A DNA stretch of 64,000 nt from Pelagicoccus mobilis (GCF_016595505.1 NZ_JAENIL010000004.1:1-64000); one strand, 5' to 3'; shown: positions 34,166 to 43,629, numbered from the stretch's first letter. Notes: generated by a model not told the origin, from the sequence alone. Numbers and translations: made by a program.

Positions 34166-35557
34166 CTATTGTACGCCCGAGTACTGATCCACTTCCACCT
34201 CACGCTCCCAAGCAGCGAGTTTCATAACCAACTCTTGGACCTTCTCTGGGTGTTGCTTGGCCACCTCATTTTGCTCCTCGCGATCCTTCTCCACATTGTA
34301 GAGCTCCAAGGCACCACTACGATAAGCAAGCAGCTTCCAATCTCCCTCGCGAACAGAAGCATAGAGGTCCTGATACGCACGATATCCGTAGATCGGCTCG
34401 CCGCGCTTTAGAGTCTTGTTACGCTTAAAGGTCTTTACGAGGGAAACTCCATCGAGGTCCTCATACTTCTTCGGATTGCCACCCGCCATTTCAACGAGAG
34501 TTGGGAAAATATCGGTTGTCTGCACAACACTTTCGTTCGGTCCGGACTTAGTTACACCTGGCCAGTTGATGATAAACGGCACGCGAGCTCCACCTTCACA
34601 AAGCGTATCCACACGCTTGCTACCACGGTACGGCGGGAATTCGAAAAGGCTTCCTTGGTCAGAAGTAAAGATGATCACAGTATTGTCAGCGATGCCCTTC
34701 TCTTCGAGAGCAGCACGAACACGGCCGACAGATTCATCAACCGCCGTCACCTGAGCCGCGTAATCATAGATTTTGCCGGCCAAGCCCTTGCCCTGAGGGT
34801 GGTCGGTCATTCCCTTTTTCTTGTAGCGTTCTACTAGGTCCTTTCGTCCTTGGTTGGGACTGTGGACATTGTAATACCACATAGAGATCATGAACGGTTG
34901 TCCCTTGTCGTAGCCTTCAATGACACCAATGGCTTCGTCAGTGAGTCGGTCAGTCAGGTACTGATCTTCAGAATCCGCTAATTCATCGCTCGTTTTGAAA
35001 TAGTCCGGATAGTAACTGGAAGGAGCGCCTTGGTCGGTTGTGCCAATTTGGCGATCAAAGCCTTGGTCAACCGGATAGAATCCCTCTTCTCCAATGTGCC
35101 ACTTGCCTAGGAAGACATTGTAGTAACCATGCTCCTTAAGGGCCTCCGCATAGGACACATTCTCAAGGTCCACCCAGTTCTTACTCGGGAACTGAGCTGG
35201 GTCCCCCGGTATAATGTGATGTGATGGGCGTCCCATGTCATCGTGGATGAGCTTGACTCCCTTTTTTGTATCCGTTCGGACGTGACGCACCATTTTCAAG
35301 CGAGCTGGATGCTTACCTGTCAGCAGCGTGCTGCGACTAGGACTACAGGTAGGGCTCGCCACATAGGCTTGCTGGAAGTCGATTCCATCCTTGGCGAGCT
35401 GATCGATATTTGGCGTTTCGAACTCCGAGTTTCGATAGCCGAGACTATTCCAGCCGAGATCGTCCACAAAGAAGAGAACGATGTTCGGCTGGGTTTTGGC
35501 GACCGCGAGGGTCGAACTAAGAACAAATGCGAGTGCTAGACCTATGACTTTCTTCAT
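34166..35557 (-). CDS. S1-family sulfatase (CSPSR, DQG type)
   Basis: The 463-residue protein has a signal peptide, Asp32-Asp33, the site C71-S-P-S-R75 and TSDQGSLFEFPPYRGSKR as the late motif. It shares the YVASPTCSPSRSTLLTGKHPAR signature with common arylsulfatases. It follows the GH117-like gene by eight bases, so the two are probably co-expressed and may act on the same oligosaccharide end. Confidence 0.92.
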   Translation of the reverse strand: MKKVIGLALAFVLSSTLAVAKTQPNIVLFFVDDLGWNSLGYRNSEFETPNIDQLAKDGIDFQQAYVASPTCSPSRSTLLTGKHPARLKMVRHVRTDTKKGVKLIHDDMGRPSHHIIPGDPAQFPSKNWVDLENVSYAEALKEHGYYNVFLGKWHIGEEGFYPVDQGFDRQIGTTDQGAPSSYYPDYFKTSDELADSEDQYLTDRLTDEAIGVIEGYDKGQPFMISMWYYNVHSPNQGRKDLVERYKKKGMTDHPQGKGLAGKIYDYAAQVTAVDESVGRVRAALEEKGIADNTVIIFTSDQGSLFEFPPYRGSKRVDTLCEGGARVPFIINWPGVTKSGPNESVVQTTDIFPTLVEMAGGNPKKYEDLDGVSLVKTFKRNKTLKRGEPIYGYRAYQDLYASVREGDWKLLAYRSGALELYNVEKDREEQNEVAKQHPEKVQELVMKLAAWEREVEVDQYSGVQ

Positions 35558-35565
35558 GGCGAAAA

Positions 35566-36837
35566 TTACTTCTTATATGCTTTGGCTGATTCAGCTGCTG
35601 CTTCGCGCTGTGCTTTGGTCAATCCAACTTGAGAATAGTAGACTTCTGGTTTCAGGTATGTGTTGTGCTTCTTCATCAGGGGATCGTGGTGATCCAAACT
35701 GAGGTCGCAGTCGAAACGCATAAGCACAGTGGCTCGGCCACCACCGTTGATGTTACCCGCCTTAATGTTATGGCTGATCCCCCAAGTAATGCCGCGGCCA
35801 TAGTCCGTATCCGTAAAGGCATCTGGAATAAAGGGGCCCGCTGCAAATGGCATTAGCTCAGTAATCGCCTTAACTTCAAAGTTAACTCCATCTTCTGAAT
35901 ACTGAACAGTGTAATGCTCGTTTCCGTCACGGATCTGAAGAGCAGCAATTCCTTCTCTGAACGGGAAGAGAGTCGTTTCATGACCTGAATTAAGCACTGG
36001 GTTGAGCGGGTGCTTCTCAAAAGGGCCAAGCGGGTTGTCAGCAATTGCAAGCCCCTGCATTCGCACGCGGCGTTCCTTCACGTCAAAGTCTGACTTGTAG
36101 TAGAGGTAAATCTTACCATTGAAAACGAGCGGGTAAGGGTCGTGGATCGAATAGCCATCCCACTCGTCCTCAGCCCCGTTTGGAATCACAACCTGATTGA
36201 TCGGCGTCCAAGGCCCATCCGGACTGTCAGCTACCGACACAGCCACGGGGCAGTAGTCACCCTCTGCAACCGGTTGGATGCTAAAGGCCTGGTAGTACAT
36301 GTAGTACTTTCCTTCCCACTCCAGTATGTCAGCAGTGGATACGGAACGCCAACCGGGGTTGGGCTTCTCCGCTCGCGGAATCGCAACTCCTTGCTCTTCC
36401 CACTTGAATCCGTCCTCAGAAGTTGCGTACCAAATCTCAGACAAATCCCAGTCACGAGCAGGGATGACATCGGTCGCCCTTGCAGGACCTCTTACGACGT
36501 GGCCAGTATCTCGATGGGTATAGTAGACGTAGTATTTGCCATTGTGGAAAATGACCTTTGACGGGTCGCGACGTGTAATCGTCCCATCAAAGTTGTTGTA
36601 GTCGAACCCTTCCAATTCCGTGTATTTGAAGAGCGAGTAAAACTCATTGTCTTCCGGGCGTGCTGCTTCGAAATTATCGTAATTTCGGTGCAAGGCTTCG
36701 CTCAACTGACGTTCCGGTTTTTCAGCCGGTAAAACGAAAGGGAAACCGTCCTCGTTGGCAGCCTCCTTCTGACAACCAGAAAGAAGCAGTAGCGAAGATG
36801 CAACGCTGAGAATGGGGAGGAAAAATGTGCGGTTCAT
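35566..36837 (-). CDS. GH117-like exo-glycosidase, lipoprotein
   Basis: The 423-residue protein starts at 36837 with a lipoprotein signal (LLLSGC, Cys22). The mature part is a five-bladed propeller type resembling GH117: ITRRDPSKVI (Asp91, the expected catalytic base), WDLSEIWYATSEDGFKWEEQ and GHETTLFPFREGI (family acid region). Known GH117 enzymes release 3,6-anhydro-alpha-L-galactose from the non-reducing end of agar oligosaccharides. This would point to agar-like or hybrid galactan, but related propellers (GH43, GH32) also use such motifs. A candidate promoter lies about 65 bases upstream. Confidence 0.65.
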   Translation of the reverse strand: MNRTFFLPILSVASSLLLLSGCQKEAANEDGFPFVLPAEKPERQLSEALHRNYDNFEAARPEDNEFYSLFKYTELEGFDYNNFDGTITRRDPSKVIFHNGKYYVYYTHRDTGHVVRGPARATDVIPARDWDLSEIWYATSEDGFKWEEQGVAIPRAEKPNPGWRSVSTADILEWEGKYYMYYQAFSIQPVAEGDYCPVAVSVADSPDGPWTPINQVVIPNGAEDEWDGYSIHDPYPLVFNGKIYLYYKSDFDVKERRVRMQGLAIADNPLGPFEKHPLNPVLNSGHETTLFPFREGIAALQIRDGNEHYTVQYSEDGVNFEVKAITELMPFAAGPFIPDAFTDTDYGRGITWGISHNIKAGNINGGGRATVLMRFDCDLSLDHHDPLMKKHNTYLKPEVYYSQVGLTKAQREAAAESAKAYKK

Positions 36838-36901
36838 AAGGAGACTCGAGAAGTCAGTGATCGCTAATAAAACGAACTGAATATCCCTCAAACCGGTCTC
36901 A

Positions 36902-36907
36902 ATTATA
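36902..36907 (-). promoter_or_regulatory. Candidate -10 box for the GH117-like operon
   Basis: The minus strand reads TGTATAAT, an extended -10 (TG then TATAAT at 36907-36902), 65 bases before the start codon. No good -35 is at the right distance, so an activator may be needed. A GAGAGGTATCAGATCCG stretch upstream vaguely resembles the shared box described at 54777-54826 but its spacing differs. Confidence 0.45.
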
Positions 36908-37052
36908 CACGATTGCGACTCAATCCGAGAGGTATCAGATCCGCTTCTGGGAGAACACCATGGGCGAGCCTAATTTATAGCAAAACCGAACGTTTTCAGG
37001 TAGTCGGACAAATAACCCACAGAGAGTGAACGAGAAAAATTCAAGCGTTCAA

Positions 37053-37125
37053 GGTAGCGTTCATCGTCCTCGATGAACACAACCTCCAGCACCGTAAATG
37101 TCCATCGAGGACGACGGACGCTACC
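37053..37125. repeat. Long hairpin repeat between GH117-like and response-regulator genes
   Basis: GGTAGCGTTCATCGTCCTCGATGAAC and its inverted partner ending GGACGCTACC have arms of 26 bases differing at only a few positions, all wobble-compatible. Each arm itself folds (GTTCATCG/CGATGAAC). It sits just after the response-regulator stop and may isolate the two transcription units. Confidence 0.65.
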
Positions 37126-37135
37126 CCACCAATGC

Positions 37136-37774
37136 CTACTTAATGATCCCGCTCCTGAGAGCTTTCGCAACTGCTCCTGACTGCGACTGCACCTGAAGCT
37201 TTTGGTAGAGTCTCTCCAGGTAGGTCGACACGGTGCTCTTCGAAATATCGAGTGCAGTGGCGATCTCCTTCACCGACATGCCGAGGGCTAGTTTTTCTAG
37301 TACTTCGATTTCGCGCGTGGCTAGCTTGTAGTTGTCCGTCGGAGTCGGCTTGCGAATATCCTCCAGAACGATCTTCGCCACTGCGGGGCTTAGCGCTGAT
37401 CCACCTAGCGAAACCTCTTGCAATCCCTTGATAATCTCCGGACCCGTCGCTGATTTAAGCAAATACCCAGACGCTCCTGCTTCCAGAGCTTCAAAAACCT
37501 TTTCCTTCTCGCTAAACACAGTGAGCACTACCACCGAAACATCCGGAGCCTTCTCGGCAAGTTCCTGTATTCCCTCCACCCCGCTCATCTCTGGAAGTCC
37601 AAGGTCCATCAGCACCATGTCTGGACGTTGCCAATTTTCGAGCGCATCGAAAAACTCGATACAAGACGGAAAAACCCGGCATTCCGATATTTCGTCGGAA
37701 CGATTGAGGACTCGTGACAACATACGGCGATACACCGTGTCGTCTTCTACAACCCATACTCGTTTTGGCGTCAT
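37136..37774 (-). CDS. NarL/FixJ-family response regulator
   Basis: The 212-residue protein has a receiver domain (acidic Asp11-Asp12, phospho-acceptor Asp57 in VLMDLGLPEMSG, Lys in GYLLKSA). A LuxR-type helix-turn-helix follows (TREIEVLEKLALGMSVKEIA, SKSTVSTYLERLYQKL). It is a DNA-binding transcription factor activated by phosphorylation, most likely from the histidine kinase whose gene ends 10 bases upstream. Lying inside the sulfatase island on the same strand, it probably regulates the island in response to a glycan. Confidence 0.92.
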   Translation of the reverse strand: MTPKRVWVVEDDTVYRRMLSRVLNRSDEISECRVFPSCIEFFDALENWQRPDMVLMDLGLPEMSGVEGIQELAEKAPDVSVVVLTVFSEKEKVFEALEAGASGYLLKSATGPEIIKGLQEVSLGGSALSPAVAKIVLEDIRKPTPTDNYKLATREIEVLEKLALGMSVKEIATALDISKSTVSTYLERLYQKLQVQSQSGAVAKALRSGIIK

Positions 37775-37784
37775 TTGAGAAAAT

Positions 37785-39893
37785 CTAGTTCGAGGTTTTG
37801 TATGAATGTTTAGGTTCTTTCGAGAGCATTTCCAAGGGGACTCTCATTTCGATTAAAGTACCTTCACCGAGCTTGGAGGAAATGTCGACTTCCCCACCCA
37901 GTTCTTCGCCGCGTTTCTTCATGTTGCTGAGCCCCCAGCCGCTGGAGCGTTTCGAAACGTCAAATCCAACTCCGTCGTCTTGGATACTTAAGCAAAGCTT
38001 CGCATCAATGATTGAAGCCGACAGTGACAGCTTGCGCGCTTCGGCATGACGGGCGCAATTGTGTACGACTTCTTTGAAAAACATGATCAAATGCCGCTTA
38101 GCAGTTAGCGGCACCTCAACATCAGGACAGTTTTGTGGTAAATCCACCTTGAGTTCCACACCTCGCAACACCCGTTCGGCTCGCTCGATCAGCTTCTTTA
38201 GCAGGTCGGACAAGGATACTGACTTCTGCTCGCTCCCCCAAACGATCTCGCGCAGAGAGGCGTTCGCTTCACGCGCCATGAGAGACAAGTCATCCAAGTC
38301 TTCCTTGAAATCCGATTCTTCCGAAGCCCCTGCTAGGTCGTCCGCTAGCAAAGTGATGCTGCCGAGGTTGCTCCCAACCTCATCATGAAGGTCCCGCGTA
38401 ATCCGTTCCCCCAAACGACGCAGCATGCGCTTTCGCTTCCGGTGTTGCATAATCAATGCTCCCAAGAAAAAGACAACCAGCACACCCCCGCCCATATACA
38501 AGAGCCGCCGTTGCCAAGAGCGCCAAGCTTTGCGCGCCGTACCCAACTCCCTTCTTACCAAGGCTAACCTCTGATCAATCGGGCGACGCTCCGCCAAGCC
38601 CTTGATCCACTCCAACTCAGAGAGGATCTGCCTCCCCCAGCTGTAGCCATCCTGCAAACGCATCAGCTCCTCCTGGTACTCTTCTGGAACGCCAGTTATG
38701 GATACGATAGCCCCACGTGCCAGACTGCCATCCTTCCTATACAAAGCGATTTCTCCAAGCCCTAAGATCCGTCGTCCATTGACCTCCTGAAGTCCGCTCA
38801 TACGAATCCGAGCATAACGTGCCTTCAAAGGGCGTACACGAGCCGAGAACAAACTCCGAAAAGCGGTGCGTCGTGAACTGATGATCGCTTGCGGAGCCAC
38901 ACCTCTCGCCCCCTCAAACTCCTTGTTCGTTGAAAACTCGATCGTTACATCCTCCGGGAAGCCGAATCCCAGCAACGCCAAATCCTTCGGCGGTTCCGCT
39001 GGCCAGATGTCCATGCGCCCGACAGTCGATCCAATCGCGCTAAAGTCTACAATGATCTCAATCTCTTCCGGAAGCTCCGGCCCATCTTCCGGAATGATAA
39101 TCATGTCCTTACGGCTTTCGTCGCGATTCTCCATCACCGGAAAGCCTAAGTTGTTCACTCGATCTCGCAAAAACTCGACGTCCCAATGGGGCAGCAAAGA
39201 AAAGCTATCCGACGAACTGATGGAGGTTCCATTCCAAAGAGCGACGTTGTCCAATGGTTGAGCGGGTTTACCACCAAAGAAATAGATCTCTCCAAGAGCA
39301 AAATAAACGTAATCCCCATTTTCATCCCGCTTGGGAACAGTTATCCGAATCTCGTCCGCCCAAAGTTCGATATCCGAAAAGAACGCAGGATAGGCACCAG
39401 GATTTGGGAAATCCTCCTCCATCCAGTCGACAACCGTAGAATACTCACCTGCCGCCTCCTCCAGAACTTCGACCTTAAATCGACGCGGAAACGCATAGGC
39501 CTCATCCGCCGGACCAAAGGGACTTGTAGCAGGGGCAAGAGCGATCGAGCGAATGAACTGACGCCGCCAAAAGGAGAACGTTAATGTATGCGGACTCTCG
39601 GTATCCTCTCCTTCCGACAACTCGAATGCAGAGTGAAATCCCAAGTGGTTTTGGAATACCACGGGATCATGCCTTGGCAGCTGAGCCAAGGTCGCGATCA
39701 ACTCATCACGTTCAGTCTCCAGTTCACTGATACGAGTTAACAACCACCCTGACCGGTCGTCCTTCTCCTGGGCTTGTTGCTCTACCAGCTCTCCAGGGTT
39801 CTTTGGACTAACTGCAAGCGAACTGGATACTCCCAGAAAAAGGGTAACCAAGAAGGCAATAACTGAACTGGAGGGGGTAAAACGCACTGCCAT
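37785..39893 (-). CDS. NarX-like sensor histidine kinase with large periplasmic sensor
   Basis: The 702-residue protein has a signal peptide and a periplasmic region of about 440 residues with two beta-sandwich-like parts resembling discoidin/F5-8C folds (RQFIRSIALAPA..., IEFSTNKEFEGARG..., RYARIRMSGL). One membrane helix lies at about 470-490. The cytoplasmic part has a HisKA_3 site (RDLHDEVGSN, His503), an N-box (EVVHNCARHA) and G-boxes (DDGVGFD, GWGLSNM). The discoidin-like sensor suggests direct sensing of a carbohydrate. The partner response regulator follows immediately. Confidence 0.88.
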   Translation of the reverse strand: MAVRFTPSSSVIAFLVTLFLGVSSSLAVSPKNPGELVEQQAQEKDDRSGWLLTRISELETERDELIATLAQLPRHDPVVFQNHLGFHSAFELSEGEDTESPHTLTFSFWRRQFIRSIALAPATSPFGPADEAYAFPRRFKVEVLEEAAGEYSTVVDWMEEDFPNPGAYPAFFSDIELWADEIRITVPKRDENGDYVYFALGEIYFFGGKPAQPLDNVALWNGTSISSSDSFSLLPHWDVEFLRDRVNNLGFPVMENRDESRKDMIIIPEDGPELPEEIEIIVDFSAIGSTVGRMDIWPAEPPKDLALLGFGFPEDVTIEFSTNKEFEGARGVAPQAIISSRRTAFRSLFSARVRPLKARYARIRMSGLQEVNGRRILGLGEIALYRKDGSLARGAIVSITGVPEEYQEELMRLQDGYSWGRQILSELEWIKGLAERRPIDQRLALVRRELGTARKAWRSWQRRLLYMGGGVLVVFFLGALIMQHRKRKRMLRRLGERITRDLHDEVGSNLGSITLLADDLAGASEESDFKEDLDDLSLMAREANASLREIVWGSEQKSVSLSDLLKKLIERAERVLRGVELKVDLPQNCPDVEVPLTAKRHLIMFFKEVVHNCARHAEARKLSLSASIIDAKLCLSIQDDGVGFDVSKRSSGWGLSNMKKRGEELGGEVDISSKLGEGTLIEMRVPLEMLSKEPKHSYKTSN

Positions 39894-39930
39894 GAACTAT
39901 CGGTAAACTTCCTCAAGAAGCAAGTCACTC

Positions 39931-39955
39931 TGTAGGGCGGGGCGTCGACCCGCCA
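39931..39955 (+). repeat. REP-like single hairpin
   Basis: TGTAGGGCGGGGCGTCGACCCGCC has stem GGCGGG/CCCGCC and loop GCGTCGA. It is the same family as 9919 and 16901. It lies upstream of the histidine kinase gene. Confidence 0.65.
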
Positions 39956-40016
39956 CACCACTCGCGAGATTGGCTACGGATTGTTTCAACAATGACAGAG
40001 CATCACCCTCCTAAGC

Positions 40017-41828
40017 CTACATCGTCTCAATATAAGTGTAATACGCAGCTCGCTCCATACCGTCGGCCATCGTAAAACATGTCTGTATACGCTGCTCACC
40101 CTTCTTGAGTTTCACCTCGAACACGATCTCCTCATCACTCGCTTCGACCTTCTGGGTCTCATCGAAGTCTCCGACCTGCAAACGTGCGGTTCGAGGGTCG
40201 AATACCTTTTGAGGGATCTTCATCATCTTGTGAGTCGATTTATCCATGGGATAAGCCCCTGCCGCATCGCCGATCGCTAAGCCCGACTCACGCGGCCAGC
40301 GACGCATACCGATCTTGTAAACACCGGGCTTCTCCACATCGATCACCGTCCAGCCTTCACCGCCCTCGCCCTTGCGCACACTACGTTGGCTGTAGGCGAC
40401 CTTAGCCCCGAGCAGATTCTGCGACGAGATGACAACCGTCTCTTGCTTCTTCGGATTGATCACAAAGGGGCAAAACGCGTTTCCGTACTGAGAGATGTTC
40501 TCCCACCACTTCTCGTAGTCAGCCTTCATGCTCTGCACCAACTCCGGATACTGGGCAGCCACATCCCTCCGCTGGGCTGGGTCGTCCGAGAGGTTGTAGA
40601 GTTCCGGTCCAACTAAACGCCAATCATCCTTCATCACCGAGAAAAACTGATACTTGATCAACTCACCCTTGCCCACCGGCTGATTGAAACGAGCCTGATT
40701 GTGCACCACTACCGAGCGATCTAAGGCCGAATCATTCCCACCGCTCAAAACATCAGCTAGGGATACGCCGTCAAAATCGCTGCGTCCCTTCACCTTCAAA
40801 TCACACAGCTCAACAAAAGTCGGCAGCAAATCGATGTGGGCCGTCACACCATCGACATCTCTTCCGCCAACGAGATCTCCATTTGGCCAATACATGAAAC
40901 AAGCGGCACGGTGTCCGCCTTCGTAGTGAGAAACCTTTCGGCCACGCATACCCGCGTTGTACCCTGCGGTTGTCCAGCCATTGCGCGAGGCTGTACCATC
41001 GTCGAGGTGCGTGAGCGCTCCCCCATTCGTGCCGTTGTCATTTAGGAAAACGAAGATTGTGTCTCGATCCAACGAAAGCTCCTGCAAGCGAGTTCTCAGC
41101 TTGCCAATATTCTCATCAATGTTGGCGATCATCCCCAAGAACTCGGTACGCCCCTTTTCCTTCAAGTAAGGCTGACGGTAACTCTCCGGCACATGCAAAG
41201 GCCCATGCGGAGCATTCGTCGAGAGATAGACGAAAAACGGTTTGTCCTGATTCTTCTCCACGAAATCGATGGTTTCATTGAACCAAACATCAGTACAGTA
41301 ACCTTCGACTTTCTCGGGCTCCCCATTTCGCGAATACGTGTCGTCGTAGTAATTGTTATCCCAAAAGTCGGGAGTTTCCGAAATGACACCTCCACCATGA
41401 ATCAAGGATTCATCAAAACCACGATCCATCGGACGAAACGGATAGTTATCCCCCAAGTGCCACTTACCAAAGATAGCAGTCTCGTATCCATTCTGCTGAA
41501 ACACCTCCGCCATAGTCAGCTCACCACGACGCATGTGATGTCGACTCCCAAAGGTCAGCCAAACACCCACCTTCGCCGAATACTGTCCCGTCATCAGAGC
41601 CGCCCGTGTTGGTGCACAAGTCGGGTCCACATGGAAATCTGTCAATCGCACTCCCTCATCGTGCAAGCGATCTAGCTCCGGCGTTTTCAACACAGGATGC
41701 CCATGACACGACATATCGCCGTAGCCCTGATCGTCGGTTATCAAAACGATGACATTCGGCTGCTTGGCCTTGGCCGCGAGTGTAACGACAGCAATGATGC
41801 TAACGATGAAGAAAGTTAGGAATCTCAT
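40017..41828 (-). CDS. S1-family sulfatase with C-terminal beta-sandwich-like extension
   Basis: The 603-residue protein starts at 41828 (MRFLTF), which gives a signal peptide; the longer frame is read from a palindromic repeat. It has Asp32-Asp33, the site C71-A-P-T-R75 and LNDNGTNGG as the late motif. The extension (from about residue 440) parallels that of the sulfatase at 18473-20233 (WTVIDVEKPGVYKIGMRRWP, RLQVGDFDETQ). A poly-A tract precedes the start codon. It is separated from both neighbours by repeats, so it may be a unit of its own. Confidence 0.9.
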   Translation of the reverse strand: MRFLTFFIVSIIAVVTLAAKAKQPNVIVLITDDQGYGDMSCHGHPVLKTPELDRLHDEGVRLTDFHVDPTCAPTRAALMTGQYSAKVGVWLTFGSRHHMRRGELTMAEVFQQNGYETAIFGKWHLGDNYPFRPMDRGFDESLIHGGGVISETPDFWDNNYYDDTYSRNGEPEKVEGYCTDVWFNETIDFVEKNQDKPFFVYLSTNAPHGPLHVPESYRQPYLKEKGRTEFLGMIANIDENIGKLRTRLQELSLDRDTIFVFLNDNGTNGGALTHLDDGTASRNGWTTAGYNAGMRGRKVSHYEGGHRAACFMYWPNGDLVGGRDVDGVTAHIDLLPTFVELCDLKVKGRSDFDGVSLADVLSGGNDSALDRSVVVHNQARFNQPVGKGELIKYQFFSVMKDDWRLVGPELYNLSDDPAQRRDVAAQYPELVQSMKADYEKWWENISQYGNAFCPFVINPKKQETVVISSQNLLGAKVAYSQRSVRKGEGGEGWTVIDVEKPGVYKIGMRRWPRESGLAIGDAAGAYPMDKSTHKMMKIPQKVFDPRTARLQVGDFDETQKVEASDEEIVFEVKLKKGEQRIQTCFTMADGMERAAYYTYIETM

Positions 41829-41845
41829 CCGGGATATTTTTTTTG

Positions 41846-41950
41846 GACGATGATCGCTTCGCGAGCGATGATGGCTTCGCCAACATGATACTCTTGAGAT
41901 CATGCTCCGCGAAGCGGATCGTCGCTGCGTGCGAAGCACGCATCATCGTC
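41846..41950. repeat. Palindromic repeat cluster with GCTTCGC hairpins
   Basis: Outer arms GACGATGAT and ATCATCGTC enclose several hairpins with the same GCTTCGC/GCGAAGC core (TGGCTTCGCCA, CCGCGAAGCGG, GCGTGCGAAGCACGC) and an inner ATGAT/ATCAT pair. It fills the gap between two sulfatase genes. Confidence 0.65.
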
Positions 41951-41960
41951 AATTAAAACT

Positions 41961-43505
41961 TTAGTTTCGAAGATCTGGCCGGTCCGATTCGATTTCTCGC
42001 TTCAGCACCTTCTCCAGTTGTGCTGCCTTTTCTGGATACTGGGCGATCACGTTGTTTCGCTCCTCGTTATCCTTTAGAATGTTGTAGAGCTGATAGCCAT
42101 CACGCTTCTTGCCAACCTCGATCAGCTTCCAACCATCCTTCGCGATCACGGTGCTGCTGCCCATGTAGTTACGACGATTCTGGATCACCACATAGTCGTG
42201 CATATCCTTCTGTTTCTTCCCCAGCAAGGTTGGCAGGTAAGAAACGCTATCCTTGCCCTTCGGCACCTCGACTCCGCCAATGTCAGCCAAAGTCGCTAGT
42301 AAATCATAGTGAGCACTTAGCAAGGATGTCTCCGTACCTGCCTTGATCTTACCCGGCCAACGCACGAGCAAAGGACACTGCACTCCACCTTGGAAACCAC
42401 TACGCTTCGCGCCAGCTCGGCCAGCATTTCCATCGAAAACATCGCCGCCGTTGGAAGTACGCCACTTGTTATCGTCGAGATCAGCTTTCGTACCATCTGG
42501 GAAGATCTGCTTCTTAAACCCGTCGTACAGCCGCTTACCGTAGTACGCACAGTGGCCATTGTCGGAAGTGAACATCACAATCGTATTCTCATCGATTCCC
42601 TGCGTTTTCAGCTCCTTCAGGATAAGCCCAACATGATCGTCCAGCATCTTGATCATCGATGCGTACTTCTTCTCCTCGTAAGTCAAACTATCGATCTTCT
42701 CGATCTCTGGATGGATCGATGGAATTCCAATCTCACCGTGCGGCAATTGAGTTGGATGGTAGAGGAAAAACTGCTCGTCCTTGTTCTCGCGGATGTACTT
42801 CAGTATCCCTTCGATAAATACTTCCTGCGAGTGGATGGCACCACCGCTACCAGCGAGTGCATTCCCCTGCTCTAGATACTTACCGCAAGCAGGGTCGTTG
42901 TTGCCCGGAAGGTCAAAACGCTCCCCATTGCGCCACAAGTAAGGCGGGTAAAAACCATGGCAACGCTGATGATCGTAGAATCCCTCGTAAAAGTCCCACC
43001 CGTAGCGCTTCACTCGTTCGTGCCAAGTGAGAAAACCACTATCCAGTTTGCCAAATTGTGCCGTTTTGTATCCGGCCTTTTGTCCAATTTGCCCAAGAAA
43101 AACCTCGTCCTTCGTGATTGGATACGCGTCCTGCTTCATCTCTGCGAGTCGCACTTGATACTCCTCCTCCGAGATTTCACCAGAATCCCTCAGGATAGGT
43201 AGTCCCGCCTTGTTGTAATCCCACGCTCCCTTGCGCCCATCGTGCATACCAGTCGATAGCGACCACCGCGAGGGGGCGCAAAAGCTGGCTCCGTAGTAGT
43301 TGGTGAACTTAATTCCCTCGGAGGCTAAGCTGTCGATGTGTGGCGTCTTTATCACCTCTTGCCCATAGCAACCAAGCATCCCAGGCCCCAAATCATCGGC
43401 AAAGATGAAAATCACGTTCGGCTTTCGTGCCGCCTTTCCGGATACGCTTGCAGCGATCACTGCAGCAAGTGCAAACAAACTCAGAATTCTAAATCGAGTC
43501 TTCAT
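41961..43505 (-). CDS. S1-family sulfatase (CAPSR)
   Basis: The 514-residue protein has a signal peptide, Asp37-Asp38, the site C76-A-P-S-R80 (RWSLSTGMHDG follows) and TSDNGHCAYYGKRL as the late motif. It has a long insertion of charged residues (about 85-130) after the active-site helix. The FCAPSRWSLSTG signature belongs to a distinct arylsulfatase subgroup common in planctomycetes and Verrucomicrobia. It lies between two repeat-filled gaps and is probably expressed from its own or a weak internal promoter. Confidence 0.92.
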   Translation of the reverse strand: MKTRFRILSLFALAAVIAASVSGKAARKPNVIFIFADDLGPGMLGCYGQEVIKTPHIDSLASEGIKFTNYYGASFCAPSRWSLSTGMHDGRKGAWDYNKAGLPILRDSGEISEEEYQVRLAEMKQDAYPITKDEVFLGQIGQKAGYKTAQFGKLDSGFLTWHERVKRYGWDFYEGFYDHQRCHGFYPPYLWRNGERFDLPGNNDPACGKYLEQGNALAGSGGAIHSQEVFIEGILKYIRENKDEQFFLYHPTQLPHGEIGIPSIHPEIEKIDSLTYEEKKYASMIKMLDDHVGLILKELKTQGIDENTIVMFTSDNGHCAYYGKRLYDGFKKQIFPDGTKADLDDNKWRTSNGGDVFDGNAGRAGAKRSGFQGGVQCPLLVRWPGKIKAGTETSLLSAHYDLLATLADIGGVEVPKGKDSVSYLPTLLGKKQKDMHDYVVIQNRRNYMGSSTVIAKDGWKLIEVGKKRDGYQLYNILKDNEERNNVIAQYPEKAAQLEKVLKREIESDRPDLRN

Positions 43506-43524
43506 AATCTTAAATTTTCTTTAG

Positions 43525-43623
43525 TTATTGGCCGGCTTCCATGAGGACTCTTCGTGCCGGCACCTTGCGTCCTGAGCGAACAGGACAGACAAAAAACAGG
43601 ACTAAGGAAAAGAATGCCTTCAT
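43525..43623 (-). pseudogene. 32-codon frame with signal-peptide start, possible gene remnant
   Basis: A frame beginning ATGAAGGCATTC encodes a typical signal-peptide core (MKAFFSLVLFFVCPV) and then a short basic stretch ending VLMEAGQ. It lies between GH95 and a sulfatase gene, where every other gene encodes an exported protein. It could be the fused ends of a deleted exported-protein gene. Chance cannot be excluded at this length. Confidence 0.3.
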
Positions 43624-43629
43624 GAGAAA

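Noticed and set aside
36902-36945. A fourth copy of the shared promoter block before the GH117-like gene
   Set aside because: GAGAGG and ATCCG are present and the -10 is good, but the AATAGAC box is missing and the distances differ, so it was kept only as a simple promoter candidate.
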